64,000 nucleotides of DNA. Origin: Agapetus fuscipes. Lineage: Eukaryota > Arthropoda > Insecta > Trichoptera > Glossosomatidae. The notes below the pieces were generated by a model that saw only the letters and a program-made list of their open reading frames with translations, made no database searches and was not told the DNA's origin. Shown here one piece after another: positions 55,264 to 64,000 of this stretch. The DNA lies in NCBI GenBank assembly GCA_951799405.1, contig OX637353.1, positions 2,418,001-2,482,000 of the forward strand, given 5' to 3'. The translations under genes and the position numbers were made by a program. Within the stretch, counting starts at the first letter, position 1, and every line of letters starts with the position of its first letter.

Positions 55264-55545
55264 AATTCCAATTGAGTTATTTTAAAGGAATGGGATAAAA
55301 TGTTTATTCTGAAATGTATAATTGCTTTATCCCTATGTACGCGCCTGAGTTGCAGAACCAATTGAGTTATTGTAAAGGAATGGGATAAAATGTTTATTCT
55401 GAAATGTATAATTGCCTTTTCCCTATGTACGCGCCTGAGTTGCAGAACCAATTGAGTTATTGTAAAGGAATGGGATAAAATGTTTATTCTGAAATGTATA
55501 ATTGCCTTATCCCTATGTACGCGCCTGAGTTGCAGAACCAATTAT
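55264..55545. repeat. 90-bp tandem repeat, about three units
   Basis: ATTGAGTTAT recurs at 55271, 55361 and 55451. The unit includes GGAATGGGATAAAATGTTTA and GTACGCGCCTGAGTTGCAG. Units differ at only a few positions. Confidence 0.92.
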
Positions 55546-57254
55546 TTTGTAAACCTTTTCATTCCAATTCTTTAATGGGCTCTGGACTTCATGGAACATT
55601 TTAAAAATGGAACTCAGCCGTGCATAGGTCTGCTGTCCTTAGCAACGAATAACAAAATATCTCTTTACCTTTTCCCTAGAAACCCGGCTGGGTGACGACA
55701 CAATTTTCTCTTTGTCAATTCATGTGCGGACCTCATTTTACAATACATTGATGCAGTTGTAAAAGCCGTTCCTATTTTCTGATGACAATTCCAGGGTGCG
55801 GCCTTTTGGCTTCTCACACAATTGCTTTGTATGTAGGTATATGGTTTGGCCATCATGGTGGTTGACAAAATAAATAGGTTATTACTATTGCTATAGGCAC
55901 GAGATGACAATGTGCAGTAACCAAGGTCAATTTGCGACACTTGCTTTGTATCAATTGTTAACGTTAAAGGGTATGTAAAATAACTCTACAATAACAGTAA
56001 AATATTTCCGAGAACAACTTATTTATTAGTTATTATTATTCATACGTATTTTAGTACTATTTGTACAACATAAGATGCTAAGATAAATTTATATTTGAGA
56101 TTAACTATGTACAAGCACTTGTGGATTTTATATATTTGACAACGCAAATATAATAAACTATGCAAACCTAACATTACTACAGAATACCATGTTTTACATA
56201 AACTGTGAAGAGCTTCTAATCCGACCGCCTTTCTTTAAAAATGGGTGGTATTACCAGAAGTGAACATTTTTTTTTTTGATTTTAAGCAATCAAATACAAA
56301 TCTATTAGTGAAAGGATGTGAATTAAAAAAAATATATTTCAAATTTGTACGTAACACATACCCTTGCGTAAATAGGTATTGTAACCTCTTTTATTGTCAT
56401 TCTTGTACATACAAAATAAAGCTTGTTGCGCACGTGCGTCCGTACCTTATCACGGATGGCAATATACCGCTATTAGGCAGCGAGCAATATTAACACGTTT
56501 TTATTGTCACTTGGGAGCGGCGGGCACACGTTGTGTTTGTTACATGTACCTATTGTAGGTGGTAGACACAAGTGACAATGTCGTGCCAGAAATGTGAAGC
56601 GGGGTTTTTATAGGTACGCTGGAAACAGTACTAGTTAACAATAATACACTACGCATTACATAAAGCTTTGATCCGAAAACTCTTGTTTTCCAATAGACTG
56701 AAGTTAGGATAATTACTTTTTTGTAAACAGAAATATATCACAAATAATTAAAAATAAAATACGTAATATTATTTTAATAGTTTGTGGTTTAAAACTGATT
56801 TTTTTCTGTTATTTATAAGAGATATAGAGAAAAACAAGATTTATTTACTCGGATCATTGCTTATTGTTACTTATTTTTAGGTGAAAAATTTCAATGATTG
56901 TTGTACATTAATTGACCGTGTTGTTCACTAATCTCGTTGAATTTAAACTTTGCCTAGATGTATTTTCTTTTCACCAACCTAACTCTTTTGCCTGTAAGAT
57001 CCTGCAACTGCTGGCAAGTCAAATGTTTTGAATTCTGACTCAAGTAGGTGATCTTTGTATTTACACATCGTAGCCGTACGACGCGACGCTCAGATATGTA
57101 TGTGCCACAAGCGGCTATGTGAATGTGAATTGTCATGTATTGTATTGTTTCTTTTTTCTTACACAATCCGGTATAAAAAGTTGTAAGGAGCATTGCTTTC
57201 TCCCTTTCTTCTTCTTTTCAGTTGGCACTTTTAGTCACATACCTCTCTTTTGGT
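55546..57254. other. No gene seen
   Basis: AT-rich; a TTAGCAAC...CCTAGAAACCCGG repeat piece at about 55630-55690, otherwise unassigned. Confidence 0.45.
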
Positions 57255-57517
57255 CCTTCGCAGATGACCAGGTAGATATAGTTTATTTGGATTTTCGGAA
57301 AGATTCGTGTAGGTTGAAGGCCAACACATTTCTTATCAGATCGAATTAAAGTGGTTAAATATGGGCCGTACTCGTACATGTCTAAATCCTACGTGACACG
57401 TTTTGGCATAAGTCAGGGTTCAACTTAACTTAGTCTTTTCAGGGTGACATCGATGCAGTTCACCGGTGGAGCATTGACAAGGAAATGTTTTCCAACAACA
57501 AAAAATGCAAGTCTTTT
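57255..57517 (+). pseudogene. Jockey/CR1-like reverse transcriptase relic
   Basis: Successive frames read DDQVDIVYLDFRKDSCRL (motif A region), FLSDRIKVVKYG, SKSYVTRFGISQGST (motif B) and DIDAVHRWSIDKEMFSNNKK, in the order found in Jockey-type RT. The stretch with the motif C catalytic aspartates is deleted between the last two. Frameshifts and a stop make it non-functional. Confidence 0.72.
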
Positions 57518-57597
57518 ATGACACTAATTTTATCATACTTCCTGCGCATTCGAGATGGCGCGGGATTACAAAAATGGAAGAAAAAATAAATTCTAAC

Positions 57598-57842
57598 GGT
57601 GCTATTCTTAGACATTTTAGTCGTCAGTTGAGCGCACGCTTTGACAAACTAATGATGCATTTGTATGAAGACCTGTCAATCCAAGATGGCCGCAAGTGAA
57701 CAGCTGATTAGTTTTTATACAAATATTACCAAAATTCGGTATGTTAAAATGACCGTGGTGATGAGACTTTCAGGCCAGGCACCATTAGTTTGTCAAAGCG
57801 TGGGCTCAACCGACGATTAAAATGTCTAAGAATAGTCCCGTT
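57598..57842. mobile_element. MITE with about 55-bp terminal inverted repeats
   Basis: CTATTCTTAGACATTTTAGT and CGTCAGTTGAGCGCACGCTT at the left are mirrored at 57783-57840 (AAGCGTGGGCTCAACCGACG, AAAATGTCTAAGAATAG). The core is shared with 24455-24600. Confidence 0.8.
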
Positions 57843-57882
57843 TGTATTTTGTATTTTTTGTGTATTAACACTGAAAATTCAT

Positions 57883-58017
57883 ATTTATTAATTTTTATTT
57901 TTAAGGAACAATTCCAATGAAACACTGCTTTATTTTCACTTAAAAATAAATTTATATAAGTGAAAATAAAGCAGTGTTTTATTGGAATTGTTCCTTAAAA
58001 ATAAAAATATTAATAAA
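57883..58017. repeat. Long palindrome (arms of about 60 bp)
   Basis: TTTTTAAGGAACAATTCCAA, ACACTGCTTTATTTTCACTT and their mirrors meet near 57951 around AAATTTATAT. The right arm has one extra T in the ACACTG part. Confidence 0.88.
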
Positions 58018-60087
58018 TTCTTTATATTTGGTGAATAATGCGACCAATTTTGAACAAAACGCTTCGGTAGCGAAGATTCATCAGGCACGAAAAAGTTGCA
58101 TGAGAGATGAGATCGTTATGATATTTACTATGTTTATTTTATTATTTCATTGGATGGGCTTCAAACCAAAACCAAGGTTAAACGGAATACTTACATACAG
58201 CGGAAAATTTGCTTTTGAAAGTGGTCGAAACAGTGAATAAGCAGTTACACGGCGCGGCGTTTGAACTCTAATTCCTCATACTAAGTAACGATTGCTCGGC
58301 ATGCTCACGCGTTGATAATATTGAAAAGCGTACATATGGCGTCGAAAAATGAGTGGGATGCAAAAATTACCACTCATAACAATTGCAAGTGATTTAGCCG
58401 TGGTTGATTCATTCAGGTCTACTCAACAGTGATAACTGAGAAGCATAAAATTTGAGAACTTGCGCATACAAGATCGTATTGGGGTTCAAGCAATACCATC
58501 TAGTGTTGGCTCAAGGGCCTTCATTCAAAATCGATTTTGAAAGACATGTTGAATGTTAAACGATCATTTGTGGTGGCATTAGCGTTCGTTTGTGAATTTT
58601 CGTTTGAATAATGAGTCGGTAAAAAATGTGTTTTTTTTTTCAATAGCATCAAAAGGAAATGGGCAATGAATGGCGATTGTCGACGGTGGAATACAAAGAT
58701 TTATTTTTTCTATCTCTATTGATAATTACCGCGCTGAAACGCTCCACGCCTTCACAATAAGGCTTTTAAGTATCAGTGAGCCACAACAAAATGTAGATAA
58801 ATATATTTTTTAATTATTTTATTTTTAAGCCTTCATCTTTTTCTTCTTCATAATCAACCGGGGATTATTCCAGTCTTATTCAACCGCTGTCAGTAAAGTG
58901 TTTATTTAAACCCATTTGGTCTTCACGTGTACCATTAGACAAAAAACATCACCTTGGTCTCGATCTTCCTCTGCTCTGTATTTTTCTAGCTCTTATGGCA
59001 CATTCGCTGAAAGTGTCACAGCACAGCTATATAGCTGTAGCTATGCCATTTTATAGTTTACAGAAGCAAATTTTCATTTTTTCCTTTACTTATTTGCGGG
59101 ATATTTACCTCCCATCCTGAGAAATTCTTCTCATCTAAGCAGCAGATAACCGAATATTCTCTTACAAGATTATTTAAAAAAAACTCAATTTTATTAATAT
59201 CTAAGTAAACTGAATACTGCTAAGGATTTTTTGCTTTTTTAGTCCCCTCATCTATTACACTTGGACCGTGTGGATATCAAATAAAAGACAAAAGTAGCAT
59301 TGTCTTGTCTTGACGAGGAATGCGAATTCGCCAGACAGTTAGAGCGAGCGGACGCGTTCCGATTACATGATTGGGAATTTAAACTTTTAATGTCTTTTTT
59401 CTGATCGAATCTGACTTGAAGTTCCCAACGTGGCGGTAGGTACTCCCTACAAATATTAATTCTTATACTTCTAAAGGAATCAATTATTGTCTCCGCCTTC
59501 ATAAAACCATGTCCTCTATTTTATATTTTTAAGCTGCACAATTCCTAGTTGTTTTTTTGAGACTGAGAATTGACGAGAGGTTTGTGTAGTTTATGACAGA
59601 ATTCATCACGCTGCAATATTTTGTAAAGTTAGATAAGACCAACTGAAATGAAAATAACATGTGAAAAAAAAATACTATCAAACAGCTTGAGTGATGAATC
59701 TACCATTAAATAATTAAGTAATGTTTTCGTATTTATAGGATTTTTAAAGTTAGAGAAAATATGTGAAAGTGCTTTAAAATAAGGTGAAGTGAGAAAATGA
59801 AGCAAGATGAAAACTTATGGTGAGAAATCGTGGACGTGCCTGACTGCCGAGTAGTGCTCAGGAAGAATAAGATGGACAGGAACTGCATCATGTTCAACTG
59901 CCTGTGGCAATTGTGGGACTGGTAAGTTGCACTGAACATTAACATACCACCTCTCTCTCTCGCTCTGCAGGGAGAAACATTTTCTGAAAAGTGCATTTTT
60001 GTCTATCTGGAGCTAAGTACGAGTAGGTATTAAGTTGTTATATCCCATAATATCTTTCATTTCATCAAACTCTAATATTTTACTATT
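58018..60087. other. No gene seen
   Basis: AT-rich; no frame with domain content. Confidence 0.5.
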
Positions 60088-60215
60088 ACTGTATCCTGCC
60101 ACCGTTCCACTAGCGGTGGCTGGTACCTCCGCAAATGCATCTCCACTTTTTTCTGTCCTTGCATATCTCTTTCATCTCATCAACATTCATCACTTTATTT
60201 ATACATAGGTACTCT
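60088..60215 (-). repeat. Family A LINE 3' end
   Basis: TACTGTATCCTGCCACCGTT, CCACTTTTTTCTGTCCTTGC and TCTCATCAACATTCATCACT are the inverted end of family A. Confidence 0.72.
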
Positions 60216-60339
60216 TCTCTTGGATACTTATCACCGTGGGAGAATCTGAGATTTCAAACTGATAAAATCAATTAGTGTTATCTTATTTTCTTCAACAAAA
60301 TATTTCTTAAGTTATCATATTATGTTCCCAGTTGCGCCC

Positions 60340-60508
60340 AGGAAAGTCAGTAAAAGTTGCAGGGCTTATGCTCATTTGAGATTTGATTTTTAATTTGTAA
60401 GCACACATGCGGTACTTCTAAGTGCGACTTTAAATGTGTCTGCTAACTGTTTGTAGGCATGTATTCAATGTGAATCTTAAAGGTATCTTTGAAACTTAGA
60501 TTATAGAT
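60340..60508 (+). repeat. Family B UTR
   Basis: CAGGAAAGTCAGTAAAAGTT, GCAGGGCTTATGCTCATTTG, then CTTTGAAACTTAGATTATAG. Confidence 0.7.
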
Positions 60509-60609
60509 ATCAAACGTCCTTGGGATGGCTAGTGCCACTAAACGACGCTGTTATTTTATTATTACAATTAATAACAATTGTTATTACATATTATATCGTA
60601 GAGCGGCGT

Positions 60610-61045
60610 TTCCTAACCCTTTTCAGTCGCGGACCCCTTTAGACCGGGCGCCAAAAGGAGTTGAGTGTGCAAAATATGAGGACCGCATTCTGTGAACTGT
60701 TTTGAACTCAGAAAAGCTTGCGTTCTGAATGTTGCCAGGAGGTTTTCTGGTTCAATTTTTTTTATACCCCATCCCCTTGGGTATCAACTATCAAGGAAAT
60801 TTACTGAGCCAATTCCATGGATTATAATCCAACTGAGCCAATTGGCTCAGTACATTTCCTTAATATCCAAGGGGATGGGGTATAAAAAACAATTGGATCA
60901 GAAAATCTCCTGGCAACATCAGAACCATAATCTGCAAGCTTTTCTGAGTTCAAAACTGTTCACAGAATGTGGTCCTCATATTTTGCACACTCAACCCCCT
61001 TTGGCGCCTGAACTACTTGGAAATCAAGCACAATTTCACGGACCT
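60610..61045. mobile_element. Foldback element with arms of about 190 bp, hAT-like ends
   Basis: GGCGCCAAAAGGAGTTGAGT, CAAAATATGAGGACCGCATT and ATACCCCATCCCCTTGGGTA are mirrored to the right of a centre near 60826 (AAGGGGATGGGGTAT, GGTCCTCATATTTTG, CTTTGGCGCC). The AACCCTTTTCAGTCGCGGAC lead-in resembles hAT termini. A 119-codon frame crosses the palindrome and is not a gene. Confidence 0.82.
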
Positions 61046-62412
61046 CCTTAGTAAAAAAAACAGCAATAAATTTTGGACCATTTATTTTAATGCTGCAAAC
61101 ATGGATTTATAAGGAATAGAACTCCATGGCTGCAAATACAAAATAAAATTAAGTAAAAAAGATGTTAATAATTAACGCACAACAGCAACACCATCACACG
61201 GGTTATGAATGTGAAGGTTGGTGTTGCTTTTTTTAAACTAAATTACTGATGTTTGGGTTGATGTTACTTCTAAGTTGTAGTTTCAGATCGGATTACACTT
61301 GTAATCTGTTTCTGTATTTGTTTTAAGTATAAACAATAGCAGAGAATGCCTTTTCACAGAGGTAAGTACCTAGTTGAGAAAAGCAGTAAATGTTCCAGTG
61401 CTTCTTCGGATATTTCCTTATAATTTTTCTTTACATTCACCCGTAAACTTGATAAAGAGAATTATTTAAAATAACATTTCAATGCTGAATGAGAATTGCT
61501 TGAACGAGACTTTTGGTGGTATTTATTTATTATTGTTAGATGGTCCAGAGATGTGACTGCGGACCCCCATACATAATTAATTCGTAACATATATCTTATA
61601 TATTTCTTGTAACGAGATTCCTAGCATATTACCTACCAACACATTTTTTATCACATTACCCACAGTTTATTTGCTAGTTAATACAATTTGAATTAGTAAT
61701 TTACAAACAAAACAACCACTGTAACTTATAATTTATTTCCATGGTATGTGCCGTACCTACATGAGGATAAATAAATAGTTAATGGTCGCCATGGGCAAGT
61801 CACCAATTTCTTCCAATAAAATGACTTGAATTACTAATGAGTAAGTGGGTATTGGTCATTACCGATTGGCATGTGTCACCGCTGATTCGGTGGTACTTAC
61901 CTATTCGCTGGAATTTGGGTCTTTATTGAGGCCCATTCGTTGTACGCATTGTTGTACGCCTAAAAAAAATGCCGGAGCGGCTGCAGATCGGATGTCAGAG
62001 AAGGACCATTGATCAACCTCACTGCACTCCTTTGCACAGAATCAAGTTGGTCACTCAACTTCTTGGGCAGTGCCGGTTTTAGCACTACCAGCGCCCTGGG
62101 CTAGATTTTTTAAGGCGCCCCCCCCCCCGCCTCCCTCCCACCTATTCGCCATTCGAAAATTCAAATTCATACGAAAAAAAGGAATGTAGTAACCATTTAT
62201 TTAAAAAATGTATGACAATACAGTTGACAGCTAATCTAATGGTGGAAAATATAAACTTAGAGAGGGGATTTATGTCCAAAAAACTATTTTGAAAAATGAT
62301 ACATTTTTTTAATACATTTTATCAAAAATAAGAGATGGACAAAAATGAAAATTTGACGAAAGTACAAAAAATGAACGAATGTAGAATAATTTGAAATTCA
62401 ATATTTAGAAAA
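61046..62412. other. No gene seen
   Basis: AT-rich; TGCGGACCCCCATACATAAT near 61559 may be the other end of a hAT-like element related to 60610-61045. A C-run at 62120-62131. Confidence 0.4.
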
Positions 62413-63433
62413 GGGCCGTCCATAAATTACGTCATCGATTTTGGCCGATTTTCGACCCCCCCCCCCCCCCCCCCCCCTTACAATCATCCTATAGTCATTA
62501 TCTAATGACCCCCCCCCCCCCTCTTGCTGTAATAATGGATGAGCTTAATAAATAATAATATCATATTACTTGCATACTATATTGTATATTTTGTAGAAAT
62601 TGGTATTTACAAGAACGATGTGGAAAAGAAAACACTGATTGGGAAAAGACGGAGCGATAGGGTGAGTAATGATTTTGTTAGAGAGGAATGTGGTGTAAGA
62701 GAAAGTAAAGATTAAAAGAAGTATACTTAGATGGTTTGGACATTTGGAGAGAATGAATGAAGAAAGACTGACGAAGAAAGTATATGCTGCAAGAATTGAT
62801 GGATGTCGTGGAAGAGGAAGACCGAGAAAGGTATGGATGGACCAAATTTTCGAAATAGCGAATGAATGGGATATCCAGAGTCATAATAAAAGGAGAGCTT
62901 GTATGAAAAAGGTTATGGCTCTGGATGAAATGAAAGAAGCATGCAAGGATCGAAAGAAATGGCGGTTGATCTGTAATGCTGGCGGTTAAAGCTGAGGCTT
63001 TTTAAATTTAAAAAAATATGTTTTGTAGTTTTTAATTTTTTACTGTTTAATTGTTTGGAGTTTATTTGTTTTATATATTTGATTGTATTAATTGCTTGTA
63101 CTCCTTGACTGATAGGTTGGTATGCGGCTGACCACCCATACTGCCAATGTCACCCCTGCTTCAGGGAAGGTCGGCAAGAGTTGCAGGGCTTATGTTCATT
63201 TGAGATTGGGTTTTTTATATTGTAGGTCCACATGCGCCATGTGTAAGCGCGAAATTATGCATGTCTGCTTGTGGGAATGCATTTAATATGAATCTCAAAT
63301 GATACACATCTTTGCAGCTTAGATTTAGATTTTATTTAGATGTCATTTTTGATACTCGTACATCATTTGACATCATCTGCAGACCAGACCCCCCTCTCTT
63401 AATGCGAATGACGTAATATATGGACAGCCCCAA
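62413..63433. mobile_element. Composite: TIR element with a family B LINE inside
   Basis: GGGCCGTCCATAAATTACGT at 62413 is mirrored by ACGTAATATATGGACAGCCC at 63413-63432. Next to both ends lie C-rich stretches (C-runs at 62457-62476 and 62510-62521; GACCCCCCTCTC at 63386). A family B LINE at about 62640-63330 fills most of the interior. Confidence 0.65.
62640..63330 (+). mobile_element. Family B LINE, C-terminal ORF plus full 3' UTR
   Basis: Reads RSDRVSNDFVREECGVRES, then after a frameshift the frame 62744-62989 (MERMNEERLTKKVYAARIDG, GRGRPRKVW, CKDRKKWRLIC). The UTR runs through CTGACCACCCATACTGCC to CTTTGCAGCTTAGATTTAGA. Confidence 0.82.
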
Positions 63434-63439
63434 AGCACA

Positions 63440-64000
63440 AATTTAAAAAAAAATGGAAAAGACAGAAATAGTCTTACAACATAAAAATTGAAGAAATATA
63501 TATATATATATGAAATCTAAAATTAAACAAAGAAAAATTAAAAAAGAAAACAAAAACGAAGTCTTAGTCTAGACAGAAAAGTATTTACTTTAAAATAAAA
63601 ATATAATAGGAATGTAAAAAAAAAAAATAAGAAATATGGAAAAACCTAAAAATAGAAAGAATTTAAATTGTATTCAAAAATGAAAAATAAAATTCAAAAG
63701 ACAATAAAAATTAAAACTATTACATAGAACAAACCATAAAATCAAAAACTGAAAAAAACATATTAAAAATAATTAAACAACAAAAATTTTAAAACTTAGA
63801 ATGACAGAAAAAATAACGCATGTAAAAATTAAAAACTATTACATAAAGCAAACCATGTAATCAAATATTGAAAAAAACATATTAAAAAAAAATTAAACAA
63901 CAAAAAATTGAAAACTTAGAATGACAGAAAAAAACTAAAATATAAAATTTGAAAAAATAAGAAAATGGAAAGAATATAAATTATAAAAACGTGTAAATTT
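63440..64000. repeat. A-rich low-complexity DNA with a diverged duplication of about 120 bp
   Basis: Strongly A-rich; includes a short (TA)n run near 63500. ACAAACCATAAAATCAAAAA to AACTTAGAATGACAGAAAAA (63730-63811) recurs at 63849-63932. No gene. Confidence 0.75.

Noticed and set aside
60692..61051. 119-codon frame as a gene
   Set aside because: It runs across both arms of a palindrome and is a by-product of symmetry.

Overview
This window is nuclear DNA from an insect, most likely a moth or butterfly. The evidence is an AT-rich background, small exons with GT-AG (once GC-AG) introns, a mitochondrial-clan insect P450 that looks like the ecdysone 20-hydroxylase, and dense tRNA-derived SINEs, RTE-like LINE tails and TIR elements. 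The assignment to Lepidoptera is an inference from the repeat types; no database could be searched.

Only two host genes can be supported, both on the + strand and both between 15.7 and 29.6 kb. The first is an eight-exon cytochrome P450 (coding exons from 15682 to 23853, 514 residues) with all diagnostic P450 motifs. The best call is CYP314A1/shade, which makes 20-hydroxyecdysone. The second is a four-exon hydroxypyruvate isomerase-like gene (26238 to 29612, 263 residues) with its putative metal and catalytic residues in place and one GC-AG intron. A dead, partial copy of its third exon lies at 33141-33408. No pathway link between the two genes is evident.

The rest is repeat-derived or unrecognised intergenic DNA. 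For this report: family A is an RTE-like LINE with an (ACAGTT)n tail (best copy 42.6-43.8 kb); family B is a related LINE with a long 3' UTR and a TTAGAT-type tail (more than 15 pieces); family E is a third LINE 3' end with a (GAA)n tail; SINE-C, SINE-D and SINE-F are three tRNA-derived SINEs. There are also Penelope-like and Jockey-like relics, a 1.7-kb pogo-like DNA transposon with 25-bp TIRs and TA duplications, a 970-bp relative of it in P450 intron 1, a hAT-like element with a clean 8-bp duplication in the isomerase gene's intron 2, and several foldback elements.

Tandem arrays are conspicuous: about 20 units of 36 bp (10.7-11.4 kb), exactly 13 apparently identical units of 47 bp (12.4-13.0 kb), three units of 64 bp just upstream of the P450 start exon, and three units of 90 bp (55.3-55.5 kb).

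Layout: 0-15.3 kb, repeats and two minisatellites; 15.4-23.9 kb, the P450 gene, with repeat-derived sequence in all seven introns; 26.2-29.6 kb, the isomerase gene; 30-37.5 kb, SINE, exon relic, LINE and Penelope fragments; 38-44 kb, pogo element and two near-identical LINE copies; 45-47 kb, palindromes and nested foldbacks; 47-64 kb, gene-free DNA with SINEs, foldbacks and a composite element at the right end. I found no sign of a new multi-gene system. The less ordinary items are the pogo/MITE pair with matching internal palindromes, the nested foldback at 46.4-47.0 kb, the GC-AG intron and the dead exon copy.
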